Assembly: GCA_000482145.1 (NCBI GenBank)
Contig: AUXH01000271.1
Span: 1-24,808, forward strand
Direction of reading: 5' to 3'
Origin: Strigomonas culicis
Taxonomy: Eukaryota; Euglenozoa; Kinetoplastea; Trypanosomatida; Trypanosomatidae
Length of the DNA: 24,808 nt
Positions 16,719 to 24,808 of the stretch are shown one piece after another; the stretch's first letter is position 1; each line of letters begins with the position of its first letter. Made by a program: the position numbers and the translations under genes. The notes below the pieces were generated by a model. It was not told the origin of the DNA. It saw only the letters and a program-made list of their open reading frames with translations, and searched no databases.

Positions 16719-17158
16719 GGATAACAAAGGGCAAAGCTGATCACCGCTGCAATAGTGAAAGGGGAAAAGAAAGCCAGCAAAACAAACAAACTACAGAAAA
16801 AAAAGATGTACAAGGAACAAAAGGAAGTGATGAACCTGTATAAGGAAGAAAAATACCGTTAAGGGGCACTACTACTGAGACTCTGAGGAACGAAGGAAAA
16901 GAAGAGATGCGGAAGAGAAGTCACAACATGAGAAAGCATAATTCGCTGTACAGTGGCACAGGTTATTGTTGGCATGGCATCATCGAAGCAGTGCATTCGA
17001 ATACATGCATATATAAGTGGTACAAGTAGTAGTAATAAAGAATGGAATAGATACACAGAGAGTATATTACATACATTATACATGTAGAAAATAATTGTAG
17101 TACAAAGAAGAAAAATATTATTTTGTCACGCGAACACAGCGCTAATATGATGTAGCGT
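16719..17158. other. Spacer between EF-hand-like and calcineurin B genes
   Basis: Near calcineurin B it holds a modest pyrimidine tract with an AG acceptor (listed separately). The part nearer the EF-hand-like gene (~16990-17130) is AT-rich and without visible structure. No further gene is evident. Confidence 0.5.
16747..16772 (-). promoter_or_regulatory. Possible trans-splicing signal for calcineurin B
   Basis: A short C/T-rich tract (16772-16757 on the transcribed strand) is followed by a CAG acceptor with AG at 16748-16747. It leaves a leader of about 28 nt before the ATG at 16718. The tract is shorter than those of other genes here, so the longer A-rich block at ~16790-16806 may also contribute. 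Confidence 0.4.
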
Positions 17159-18109
17159 CTAATTGGCTTTTTTCTTCTTGCCACCGCTTCCCTCCAAGTC
17201 TACGGCATTTGCAATCGCGAAAAGCGCGTCGCTAGAGGCGAGAAATGCACGAACGGTAGGGGGATCCAATAACGTGTGGTCTCCTACAATGTGCTTTCCC
17301 AAATCAGCTTCACAGCGAAGGGCCTCCCCAAACTTCATCCAGTTCTCACGCAGGTTTCCAAATGTGTTTTCCTCCGCCCAAGCCTCCACCACACGTGGAT
17401 GCAGCGCCTCTACTGGGATCACATGTCGCTTATCTAAGTCGAAGGCGAAGAAGAGCATCTCAGCTGTCAGATCCAGCCTTGGGTGATAGGTGTGGTCCAC
17501 CACATAGGTGAACACATCATAGGGCGACACGGTGCCCGTGGACGACAGATCGGCAAACCCCTGAAACATGCGTGCCTCGTACTCTTTACTAAGCAGATCC
17601 GTGTTGCCGACTAGACTAAGGACTTCGTGAAAGTCATCTAGACTCAGGTCCGCTGCGCTGGTGTCCAGTGTTACGGAAGGAGGGTTCACAGACCCCTTTA
17701 TCACAACCAGTGCGTTGAAAAGATGACCCAGTGAAACGCTGTTCAGGTAGCCGATGATGGGGTTCACGTCGAAGGAAGGTCCTTCACCTTCACTGTCCTC
17801 AGAGCCGGTGCGCTTCTTCTTAAACAGTTGCTCGTTTTTTCCAGGAAAATGGTTGGTCTTGAACGTCTCGATTTGTCCAATCGTGTGGTCTCTCTCCAGA
17901 TTATTCTTTTCATTCCCTGTCTCCGTATTTTGAACAGCGTAGGAACGCCTCAGAAAGTAGTCATAGGAGCTCTCAAACGGCTGCTCCTCTGCAACGGATC
18001 CATCGGTCCGTTTCTCTGTTCGGCCAGCCTCCTTCTTCCACTTGCCGGTCTCTTCGTTAAAGCGGTAGCGCGGAAGGGGGGCCTCTTGCAGAGGATGGTT
18101 GGCAGACAT
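17159..18109 (-). CDS. EF-hand-like protein, function unknown
   Basis: This 316-residue product starts at the ATG at 18109 (MSANHPLQEA). The open frame extends upstream, but that part translates to a hydrophobic pseudo-signal over the leader's pyrimidine tract and I exclude it. The first ~110 residues are charged and probably disordered (RYRFNEETGKWKKEAGR; GSEDSEGEG at ~102-110). From ~115 a folded, largely helical region follows. One loop at ~187-198 (DLSSTGTVSPYD) fits the 12-residue EF-hand spacing D-x-S-x-T-G-x-V-S-x-x-D; a second at ~224-235 (DLDKRHVIPVEA) lacks the terminal acidic residue. It may thus be a calcium sensor with one usable hand or a degenerate structural relative. The tail is Lys-rich (GGKKKKAN). 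It directly precedes calcineurin B in the unit; adjacency in a trypanosomatid unit does not imply a shared pathway. Confidence 0.65.
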   Translation of the reverse strand: MSANHPLQEAPLPRYRFNEETGKWKKEAGRTEKRTDGSVAEEQPFESSYDYFLRRSYAVQNTETGNEKNNLERDHTIGQIETFKTNHFPGKNEQLFKKKRTGSEDSEGEGPSFDVNPIIGYLNSVSLGHLFNALVVIKGSVNPPSVTLDTSAADLSLDDFHEVLSLVGNTDLLSKEYEARMFQGFADLSSTGTVSPYDVFTYVVDHTYHPRLDLTAEMLFFAFDLDKRHVIPVEALHPRVVEAWAEENTFGNLRENWMKFGEALRCEADLGKHIVGDHTLLDPPTVRAFLASSDALFAIANAVDLEGSGGKKKKAN

Positions 18110-18453
18110 CTGATGAAAGTACCGATGATGCTCCGACACTAAAAGGTGTACTAATGGCCTTTTTTTTTTAGACAAAGTATAAGAGTGAAAGAGAAGAACT
18201 GACATTACAACACAAAGAAAGAGATGAAGCAAGACATATATGAGCAGCACACTGACGGTTCCTTTCTCATGTCAATCACATACTTCTCCTCTGTATTCAT
18301 GCTAGTATTGTCGCTAGGGGAGGGGGGAATCTAATGTGGTAAATCGCGTAGCGACTTCGCTCGTTGTATCATTTTCATTTTTTTTTTGATAATTTGAAGT
18401 AGGTACTCTCGAACATCAAGTTTCGTAATTGTACACGTCTGGAAAATTCTGTT
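18110..18453. other. Spacer between DYRK kinase and EF-hand-like gene
   Basis: The transcribed strand near the EF-hand-like start carries a C/T-rich leader (18215-18180) followed by an A9 run and AG acceptors, consistent with trans-splicing just upstream of 18109. A G-rich patch (GGGGAGGGGGG) lies at ~18318. No gene is evident. Confidence 0.5.
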
Positions 18454-19737
18454 CTATTCCTTCGTGCGGACTGGGCTGTTTGTATCATAATTCTTCGTGA
18501 TAAACGGGTGACGCAACAGCGTCTCAGCGGAGGGTCTCTCCTCCGGATCCAAGCGTAGGCATTGCCTAATAAAGTCGACATACTCGTCATCATTGTATCC
18601 TAAAAACTCACCATACTCAGTGATGGGTGACTCAGGGAAGTGAAAAACAAGGCTTTCTTCGCGGTACTCATAGAACGCGCCGTGCTTGGTGACAAAGAAG
18701 GGGGTGTTCCGCCCCTCGTGCAGGACACGTGACGTCACCGGGCCACAAACAGCAGCCATGAGGGCGAGAATAGCCGGAACCGTGTCGGCGTTAAACAGCA
18801 CGCGCCCCGTCGCCATCTCTGCCAAAATGGCACCAACAGACCAAATGTCAACTCGGTCATTATATTTGCACCCCAGGATTACCTCGGGCGCGCGGTACGA
18901 CCTTGACTGGACGTAGGAGCTCAGATTGTCCGTGAAGTAGCAGCTGCTCCCAAAGTCGATCACCTTCACAAGACACCTTCTATACGATTTGAATAGTATA
19001 TTCTCCGGCTTCAAGTCACAATGGATGATACGCAGTGAATGGACTAATTTGAGTGCAGTCAGGATTTGTTTGGCGATGGACTGCAGCCGCGGGAGTGTGA
19101 AGTAAAAGTCAGCCTCCTGTTCGCTGTTGAACTTACTGAACTGGTACAAGTTGTCTGCCAGCAGCTCAGTAACAATGAACATGTGCTCCTTGTAGTAGAA
19201 ATAGTCGATGAGGCGAAGAATCGAGTTCTCGTCCGGGCTCCCGGCCCTGTTAATCTCTTGCAATAGTTTTAACTCGTCCAAGCTCTGATCAAAATAATCT
19301 TTCGCATTTCGGATAATTTTGATGCAAACGTTCTCTTCATTCTTCTCATCAAAACAGGAGGCCGTTCGCGAAAAGGTGGCGGAGTCAATAAACTCCTCTA
19401 TTCTGTAGCGTCCCGCAATCAACGTCCCTTTCTCGATCGGGAACTCTTTCTCTGTCTCAAATCCCGTTTTCCCCTTGTCGAAGATGATGCGAAGTGGGAA
19501 AGAATCGATCGGCAAGTCGCTTGGCGGTGGCTCCTTTTCATACGGCTCTGTCGCCACCATTTCTACGCTCTGTCGAATTTCCTGCTTAAAGTCAGCCAAT
19601 GTTAACCCCGCGCCGTGCTCAAACGCGGGCGCGAGGTGATCGCTCCCCTGGACCTCCCACATGTCACTGGGGTCGCCAATGCAGGAGACTACGTTATTTT
19701 CTGCAGTAATGATCTTCAAAGGAATAGGCTGAGGCAT
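18454..19737 (-). CDS. DYRK-family protein kinase, plant-like subtype
   Basis: This 427-residue kinase has a ~105-residue N-terminal extension, then a complete kinase domain. Visible motifs: ATP-anchoring Lys140 (VCIKII), helix-C Glu155 (DQSLDELKLLQEI), catalytic loop HCDLKPENIL (~239-248), DFGSSC (~261-266), activation loop SYVQSRSYRAPEVILG (~274-289) with the family's autophosphorylated Tyr at 275, DIWSVG (~297-302) and Arg401. The activation loop and the segment RLIDYFYYKEHMFIVTELL place it with DYRK/YAK kinases, closest by eye to the plant-type DYRK group that also has an SxxFS nucleotide loop. Here that loop (FIDSATFSRTASCFD, ~116-130) contains no glycine. DYRKs phosphorylate Ser/Thr after a one-time Tyr autophosphorylation. 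In Trypanosoma brucei and Leishmania, DYRKs have been linked to life-cycle differentiation; whether this is the same orthologue is not shown. Confidence 0.88.
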   Translation of the reverse strand: MPQPIPLKIITAENNVVSCIGDPSDMWEVQGSDHLAPAFEHGAGLTLADFKQEIRQSVEMVATEPYEKEPPPSDLPIDSFPLRIIFDKGKTGFETEKEFPIEKGTLIAGRYRIEEFIDSATFSRTASCFDEKNEENVCIKIIRNAKDYFDQSLDELKLLQEINRAGSPDENSILRLIDYFYYKEHMFIVTELLADNLYQFSKFNSEQEADFYFTLPRLQSIAKQILTALKLVHSLRIIHCDLKPENILFKSYRRCLVKVIDFGSSCYFTDNLSSYVQSRSYRAPEVILGCKYNDRVDIWSVGAILAEMATGRVLFNADTVPAILALMAAVCGPVTSRVLHEGRNTPFFVTKHGAFYEYREESLVFHFPESPITEYGEFLGYNDDEYVDFIRQCLRLDPEERPSAETLLRHPFITKNYDTNSPVRTKE

Positions 19738-20463
19738 TGTGGTAAAGATACAGAATTCTACGACAAGAAAAAAGATGTTTTGCTTCTATCAGGGTGCCTT
19801 TGTGGCAATAATAGCAACATAACGCAACCGTAACGATGCAAAAAATAAAGGAAATAGAAGAAATAAAGTGAAGAGTGTGTACAACTGCAGACAGACAAAA
19901 TAATGTTAAGCAAACAGCATTTAACCATCGTAACGCGCACACGACAACCAAGAAATAGTGGCGCGCGCAAACTGAAAACACTCATCACCAAATGGTTATT
20001 CATATTATTCTGATTACTGTCCCTTATCATTCGTAAGAAATGACAGAGACAAACTCAGTACTATCTAATTGACAAAAACGAAAAATATGAGAGAAAAAAA
20101 AAGAAAAAAAGCGTGAGTAATAATGATAATACCAACGTAAATCTATAATATATATGTATATATATATATATGTGTGTGTGTATTTCTATAGAACAAAAGG
20201 AAGAAGGAATAAAACAAATAGTAACATATATGTATCTAGATGTAAATGTATTTTTTTTTTCTTTACCTCACTCTCTTTATTTCTCTCTATGAAAATCAAC
20301 ACCATTTGTGTATTTATTAGCTTTTATTGTTCACCAGTTGCCGTCGCATACGCGCGCCTGCACAGACTCTCTATTAGGCAGAAGAGCAGCACCGCGTGTG
20401 CAGTGCAATGGGTTGCTTGTTGTGGCTTATGCGCACAGCGGAATCCGTACGCTCATCTCTCTT
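19738..20463. other. Spacer between SSE1-like nuclease and DYRK kinase
   Basis: A 726-base AT-rich spacer. Features seen are a compound TA/TG microsatellite at ~20147-20193, a short pyrimidine-rich plus-strand block at ~20251-20299 and an A-rich block at ~20086-20110 that is a pyrimidine tract in the transcript. Open frames near 19694-20030 on the minus strand are Phe/Ser/Cys-rich leader translations and not convincing genes. Confidence 0.5.
20147..20193. repeat. Compound (TA)n/(TG)n microsatellite
   Basis: A run of TA units with one interruption passes into five TG units and then TATT. It lies in the middle of the spacer downstream of the SSE1-like gene. Confidence 0.9.
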
Positions 20464-21360
20464 CTACTTTGCCTTCAAAAATGACTCCACCGTCTTCATT
20501 AACTTGGGGCACATGCGGAAGTCTATGACCTCCCTACACAGCTCCGCTTGCTGGGCCCCGTTACGCAGCAGATCCCCAACGCGGCCCGATTCCTTATTCA
20601 CGCCATTCGCAAGAATTCCATCAAGGTCGCCATACTTCTTTAGCAGCTGGCGCGCACGGACTTTTCCAATGCCAGAGATGCCAGAAATGTTATCGGATGC
20701 ATCACCCGCCAGTGCTTTGAAGTCGCGAATGAGCTTCGGGTGCACGCCTACGCGTTCCATGACACTCTTCTCCGACACCAAATGTTTGGAGCGTATATCA
20801 TAGTGGTAGCTCCTCGCATTGTCATCAATCAACTGGTAGAGGTCGTGGTCGTGCGACATGACGATCGTTGGGAGTTTGACTCTGTGGTTGCGGAGTGCGA
20901 TTGTCGCAATCATGTCGTCCGCCTCGGCGTTGAGTGTCTTCAACTTCGGATCAAAGTCGGGAAGGACCAGAATAGTACTTTTGGGTTCTTCCTGGAAGAC
21001 TTTTTTGGCTACTTTCTCAATCAGCAAAAACTCGGGGGTCACTTTCTTGCCTTCGCGGTTCGCTTTGTACTCTGGATACATATCTCGGCGGCCGCCATCT
21101 CCGTTGTCAAAGCAGATGATGATCTTATTGTGCTTGGGCGTATGTGCGTACTCGACCTGCGGAGACAGCAAATTCTGTGCCAGATGACTGGGGTCGAAGC
21201 TATGCGCTGTCGCAATCATGTAGCGTGCTTGGGTGATGACGTAGCGCTTTGGGTCTATTCCCTTAGGGGCCTTCTCGTTGGTGAAGAACCAGCGGTGGTA
21301 CCAGCGGTGCACCACCGCCGGGCCGTCGATGAGGACTACGGCTCTCTCTCGTATAGACAT
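20464..21360 (-). CDS. SSE1: SSE1-like structure-specific 5' nuclease (PolI 5'-3' exonuclease family)
   Basis: This 298-residue product matches the 5'-3' exonuclease domain of bacterial DNA polymerase I, without the polymerase. Metal-binding acids sit where expected: Asp12 (VVLIDGPAVVHRW), Asp85 (IICFDNGDGGRRDMYPEYKANR), Glu146/Asp148/Asp149 (NAEADDMIATIA), Asp171/Asp173 (SHDHDLYQL) and Asp220/Asp223 (LAGDASDNISG). The helix-three-turn-helix DNA clamp follows at ~226-244 (GISGIGKVRARQLLKKYG). Trypanosomatids have one well-known member, SSE1, implicated in RNA-primer removal during kinetoplast minicircle replication; orthology is inferred from length and domain content. The start is fixed by an in-frame stop seven codons upstream, so the catalytic fold begins at about residue 7 with no room for a long mitochondrial presequence. 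Confidence 0.85.
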   Translation of the reverse strand: MSIRERAVVLIDGPAVVHRWYHRWFFTNEKAPKGIDPKRYVITQARYMIATAHSFDPSHLAQNLLSPQVEYAHTPKHNKIIICFDNGDGGRRDMYPEYKANREGKKVTPEFLLIEKVAKKVFQEEPKSTILVLPDFDPKLKTLNAEADDMIATIALRNHRVKLPTIVMSHDHDLYQLIDDNARSYHYDIRSKHLVSEKSVMERVGVHPKLIRDFKALAGDASDNISGISGIGKVRARQLLKKYGDLDGILANGVNKESGRVGDLLRNGAQQAELCREVIDFRMCPKLMKTVESFLKAK

Positions 21361-21788
21361 GTGGACTTCTCCGTCAAATCACTTGATGTATTTCCTTTTT
21401 GAAGTAAAAAGAGAATGGGGGAGAAGATATAAACGATAGTGAAGAAAAGAACAGTTTGAGTGCTATCCAAAAGACAATAGAAAGAAGCGAAGTGATACAA
21501 AAACTGAAGTGGTGCATTTTGTCAAAGTGAAAAAAAAACTGCAGATCACATATATAAGTCGCGTTCCTTCGACGACAAATTACCAATGAAAAGGAAAAAA
21601 ACGAAAGAAAGAAAAAAAAAGGGCCTCAAATTAACACATACACGTGATAAAAGAATGCCCAAATAAATGATAACTGTTCGTCCTACACTACCCTCGCTCA
21701 CTCACTCGCGCTCGTTCTCTTTTTTTTTAGGGGGGGGGTACTCATGTCCATTACTAGTGGTGTCTTTGTGTGTGCGTGTGTCTCTTAA
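21361..21788. other. Spacer between helical-repeat gene and SSE1-like gene
   Basis: Purine-rich plus-strand blocks at ~21402-21430 and ~21587-21622 are pyrimidine tracts in the transcript and candidates for the SSE1 trans-splicing signal. A homopolymer junction of nine T, AG shared with nine G lies at 21720-21738. No gene is evident. Confidence 0.5.
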
Positions 21789-23108
21789 CTACTCCTTCGG
21801 CAAGTCTGCCACGTCCATGGAGTCCTTTGGGTACAGTCCTTTCTTTACATATTCTTTAAGCGACTCTTTAGATTCCTCCGGTAGATTCTCTTTTTGGAGT
21901 AGCATCTCGGCAACGCGCAGCTGCTTTTCACGTACGTGTACACTGTCTTCCGACGTAATGGAGCAGAGAAATGTACTGAAGAGGACCAAGTGTGTGTCCT
22001 CTTTCTTGTTCTCGTGGGCAGTAATCAGCGTAATCACGTCCCAGAATGCAAAGCGGACAGTCTCGTCGGGAGAACGGCGAAGCTGCCATACACTCATAAT
22101 CAGGTCTTGAGAGAAATAGGAATCACCCACAAAAGGAGAAGACATGAAGGCGCTCAAAAGATGGAGCACGCTGACCCGACGTTGGTGTGACGAAATGCCA
22201 CCAAGTTTTTTCCGAATCCAATCGGGGCTGACCGTGCCGCTCAGCGCACTCCACCCGCTTTCTGTAGAGGCGCACGCGGCCAAAACGGAGAGAGCGGCGA
22301 CCAGTGTTGCGTCCCCGCCCGCCTCGGCCTGCCTGAACACAAGAGGCACCCACGTGGATGCAAGTTTGGCTGCGTTTTCCTTGTGCTTGCGAAGGACAAT
22401 AGCACAGAATTGGCATGTGAACTCAAACTCAAGTGTAGACGACTCGAGAGCCTTCTTCACACGGTCTAGAAAAGCTTCAGGAAGGAGTTCGTGGCGACAA
22501 ATAATGCCACATATTAAGAGATAATTGGATAGAAGCACCACGTCCTCTTCGTATGCCTTGACGGTGCTTGTGACGAAAAAGGGAATGACTTGTGAGTACG
22601 TTTTCAGATAGGTATAAACAGTGGTGTTTTCCTCACTTTCAATGTCATCGCAGTCAAAGAGTCGGAGCGTGTTTTCACTCTTGAGGTACTCGTCCGCCAG
22701 CGCACCATATGGCTCATCCTTTTTCAGCCGCAGTAACAGGCGGACAAGTGCCACCGCAGCTGGTCTCACGGTATTCGCCAAAGTGAGATTAGTGCACACG
22801 ACAGATCGAAACAGGAATCGGGAAAGGATAGACGACTTGTCTTCTTTCAACAATGCTTCACCAGTCACCGTGTCGTCAAAAGCACCTACCAGAGCTTCAT
22901 TAATCAGGGTGTACACGTCACTGTTTTCGACACTCTCCGCGGCGTCCAGCAAGTTTTTCACCACTTCCTGTGTAGCGCTGTCCGCCCACAAAAGAGCAAG
23001 CTTCGTGGGCTCAAACAACTGAGAAAGCTTTGATTTTGCTTCTTTCGCAACCGTCATATCATCGGACGACACATCGTTCGCCAACTTCAAAACTTCGTCT
23101 TTATCCAT
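21789..23108 (-). CDS. Helical-repeat (HEAT/ARM-like) protein, function unknown
   Basis: This 439-residue product is almost wholly amphipathic helix in pairs of about 40 residues (for example TLVAALSVLAACASTESGW; RRVSVLHLLSAFMSSPF; ETVRFAFWDVITLITAHENKK), which suggests an ARM/HEAT solenoid scaffold. It has no catalytic motif, membrane segment or signal peptide. Length, ARM-like build and the Lys/Asp-rich C-terminal tail recall PSMD5/S5b, a proteasome base assembly chaperone. I cannot show this by eye and leave it unnamed. The ATG at 23108 lies 16 nt after a strong trans-splice candidate, which supports the start. Codon use is less GC-biased than in the left-hand genes. It is the second gene of the unit in the window. 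Confidence 0.75.
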   Translation of the reverse strand: MDKDEVLKLANDVSSDDMTVAKEAKSKLSQLFEPTKLALLWADSATQEVVKNLLDAAESVENSDVYTLINEALVGAFDDTVTGEALLKEDKSSILSRFLFRSVVCTNLTLANTVRPAAVALVRLLLRLKKDEPYGALADEYLKSENTLRLFDCDDIESEENTTVYTYLKTYSQVIPFFVTSTVKAYEEDVVLLSNYLLICGIICRHELLPEAFLDRVKKALESSTLEFEFTCQFCAIVLRKHKENAAKLASTWVPLVFRQAEAGGDATLVAALSVLAACASTESGWSALSGTVSPDWIRKKLGGISSHQRRVSVLHLLSAFMSSPFVGDSYFSQDLIMSVWQLRRSPDETVRFAFWDVITLITAHENKKEDTHLVLFSTFLCSITSEDSVHVREKQLRVAEMLLQKENLPEESKESLKEYVKKGLYPKDSMDVADLPKE

Positions 23109-23454
23109 ATGCAGAAGAAAATTTCTTAAGAAGACGCAGATAAAAAAAAAAAGAGAGAGAGAGAGAGAAAGAAGAGGGATAAGAATGCAAGAAGCTTCAT
23201 GTCATAGTGTCCGACTAGTGGAGAAACGAAGTTTGGGGGTGTGAAGGCACAAATTAATAACAGGCTTACATAACAGACAAAAAAAAAAAAACAAGAAAAA
23301 ACTTCATTGTGCAAATCAACGCATGTAGACGTGAGAGAAGAGAGTCATCTAAGGGAAACTAATGTACAGAAGCGAAGTGATAAACGTACAAGAAGTGATG
23401 GCTGAGCCACACACATTCAGAAGGCAATGCGGTCATTGCTTCAGACAACAGCAC
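23109..23454. other. Spacer between MYND gene and helical-repeat gene
   Basis: Holds the strong trans-splicing signal of the helical-repeat gene (listed separately) and a second A-rich block at ~23278-23299. No gene or RNA is evident. Confidence 0.5.
23125..23179 (-). promoter_or_regulatory. Probable trans-splicing signal for the helical-repeat gene
   Basis: The transcribed strand from 23179 to 23141 is an unbroken pyrimidine tract that includes (CT)7 and T11. The first AG follows at 23126-23125, leaving a 16-nt leader to the ATG at 23108. Confidence 0.55.
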
Positions 23455-23781
23455 CTATTTTGTTAGGTGTCTGCAGCGAGAGCCATGAGAAAACGATCGC
23501 AATCGCTGGCACGCCTCGCTGCAATAAAACTCATGGCGGCAAGCCGGGCATGGAAATAAATCCCTCGTCGCCCTAAAGCAGTAGTCGCATATGCGGCCCT
23601 GTGAAGGCATGTCGCAACACTGTCTTGTTGAACTGCTATAAGACCTGTTAAACTGTTCCACAGGTGCTGTGCATTCATTATAACAAGGCTTTGTATTGGC
23701 TTGTCGCTGTGCTTCCAGAATCTCAAGAAGATAAGATTCAATGCGGTCTAACCGTCTATCAATAGCAATGTCGACTTGCAT
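23455..23781 (-). CDS. Small MYND-type zinc-finger protein
   Basis: This 108-residue product has a predicted short coiled coil at ~7-30 (RRLDRIESYLLEILEAQRQ), a variable Cys/Ser-rich linker and a C-terminal MYND finger at ~65-103. The eight zinc ligands are in register: C65-x2-C68, C78-x2-C81, C87-x3-C91, then H99-x3-C103, with the usual Tyr before C87 and Gln after C91. MYND fingers bind proline-containing peptides and act as protein-interaction modules. There is no catalytic domain; the finger is nearly the whole folded part. It is the first gene of the unit in the window. The ATG at 23781 is the first in frame. Overlapping frames lack the finger. Confidence 0.75.
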   Translation of the reverse strand: MQVDIAIDRRLDRIESYLLEILEAQRQANTKPCYNECTAPVEQFNRSYSSSTRQCCDMPSQGRICDYCFRATRDLFPCPACRHEFYCSEACQRLRSFSHGSRCRHLTK

Positions 23782-24767
23782 ATGAGCTAGTGGTATGGAC
23801 TATTGAAGTATCTGCTGCGGTAAAAAAACGACGCGGAAATGGGAAGAGAGAATTACAAGAAGAACGTAGGAAAAGGGGCAAGAGAAACAAGTAAATAAAA
23901 ACAAAAAGAAAGACCGCTCCAGTGAACAAAAACACCACTTACGATCTGGCATGCTATGAAAATTGCAAACATCCAACTGTCTCTTATATGCATGACGCCT
24001 TTTTTTTTTCTGTATGGACTACGAGAATACGTGTACACAAAATAGTATATCATTAAAGGAGTTAGCTACAGTAATTAGTGGCGAACCACTTGGTCAATTC
24101 TAGGACAATGCTTTCCCAGACAACTATTTACTTACCAAAGAAAAACAGAATAATCAACAAACAAGAAGAAAAAAAGTACACTCATTTATTGTTAAAATAA
24201 TTATGGAGGAAAAAGTAGAACAACGGCACGGAGATAAAAAAGAAACCAAAAAAAAAATGTAAGAAAGAAATAATAAGATAAATTGTATTATTTCTGTAGA
24301 AAGCTAATGAGGGAGACCAGAAGTGTGAATGTGGGGGAGAGAGGAGAGTTTTTTTGCCCTTTTTTTCCACTTGCTCTCATACTATCTTGTTTTTGTTGTT
24401 TTTGTTCTACTAACCCTATTCTCCCTTAGTTCCCGATCAGCCTTTTCATCAATCAAATCTCATTTTTTCTCCATCTGCTTATTCGCACTCGGTCCTTCAT
24501 TTTTTTTACTCTTTTTTTTAAACTTTCAAAAAAAAAACTGTTTGAAAAGAGAAAGAGAGAAAAAAAATACCAATTCATATATATATATATAAGCTCTGAT
24601 AAGAATCACTCGTTTTCATGTGGTATTTTCTCTATTCTTTTTTTTTTTGCATTATTTATTTATTTTTTCACTTTGCTATCGATATTACTTAGTCATCTTT
24701 TATACTGGTTGACTCAATCAACAAGGTTGAAAATATTACAATTATACAATAGTAAAAAAAACGAAAG

Positions 24768-24801
<34 letters not shown>

Positions 24802-24808
24802 ACTAGTA
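23782..24808. other. Gene-free right end; possible start of the transcription unit
   Basis: About 1 kb upstream of the first gene has no credible coding frame. Up to ~24340 the plus strand is mainly purine-rich, as in the other spacers. From ~24341 to ~24540, and again at ~24625-24690, it turns pyrimidine-rich with many T-runs. This fits a switch to plus-strand gene order to the right, that is, a divergent strand-switch region, but no plus-strand gene is in view to prove it. The block ends in a long TA array. Confidence 0.4.
24774..24801. repeat. (TA)14 microsatellite
   Basis: A perfect TA array of about 28 bases ends seven bases before the window edge. Confidence 0.97.

Noticed and set aside
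18110..18250. 47-residue hydrophobic N-terminal extension (apparent signal peptide) of the EF-hand-like protein
   Set aside because: The hydrophobic stretch is the translation of the leader's T-rich tract; the first ATG after likely acceptors is at 18109.
21789..23108. Firm assignment as proteasome chaperone PSMD5
   Set aside because: The ARM-like helices and size agree, but helical repeats match many families by eye; a profile search is needed to decide.
24329..24592. 87-codon plus-strand frame in the right-end pyrimidine block
   Set aside because: It is a Phe/Leu/Ser low-complexity translation of T-runs without any domain.

Overview
This window looks like nuclear DNA from a trypanosomatid (kinetoplastid) protist. 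All 14 protein genes I can support lie on the minus strand, have no introns and sit close together. They are separated by AT-rich spacers of about 0.3-1.4 kb that carry pyrimidine tracts on the sense strand followed by AG dinucleotides. This is the layout of a directional polycistronic unit processed by spliced-leader trans-splicing. The gene content agrees: an intraflagellar-transport subunit, a bacterial-PolI-like 5' nuclease of the kinetoplast SSE1 type, a PPR protein with a mitochondrial-type N terminus, a class I heme peroxidase homologue and a plant-like DYRK kinase. I cannot name the genus. Coding regions are GC-richer than spacers, most clearly in the left half.

In transcription order (right to left) the genes are: MYND zinc-finger protein (23455-23781), helical-repeat protein (21789-23108), SSE1-like nuclease (20464-21360), DYRK-family kinase (18454-19737), EF-hand-like protein (17159-18109), calcineurin B (16191-16718), PPR protein (14723-15745), BAR-like coiled-coil protein (13499-14221), F-box protein with multiple membrane segments (11520-12908), nodulin-like MFS transporter (9109-11052), WD40/helical protein (4968-7670), class I pseudoperoxidase (3499-4677), small Cys-cluster protein (2740-3114) and IFT54 (767-2332). 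Several starts were set by the first real ATG or by the inferred trans-splice site, not by the longest open frame. The right-most ~1 kb (23782-24808) has no gene. A long pyrimidine-rich block on the plus strand there hints that the unit may begin near a divergent strand switch.

The genes do not form a single pathway, which is normal for a trypanosomatid unit. Loose themes are calcium and kinase signalling (calcineurin B, EF-hand-like protein, DYRK), mitochondrial or kinetoplast maintenance (SSE1, PPR, pseudoperoxidase) and flagellum assembly (IFT54).

The most unusual feature is the 1.4-kb spacer downstream of the MFS transporter. It contains five copies of a 23-bp element with a near-invariant core (transcribed sense TGGGGACMAACCCGCC). 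The copies alternate between two subtypes in a rough ~350-370-bp higher-order repeat with otherwise diverged surroundings. This looks like a constrained 3'UTR or small-RNA element that no coding feature explains. Other notable points are a peroxidase that lost its distal catalytic residues, an F-box fused to about eight membrane segments, a DYRK kinase with no glycine in its glycine-rich loop, a calcineurin B lacking both the myristoylation glycine and two good EF-hands, and a T10-G4-A10 perfect hairpin.
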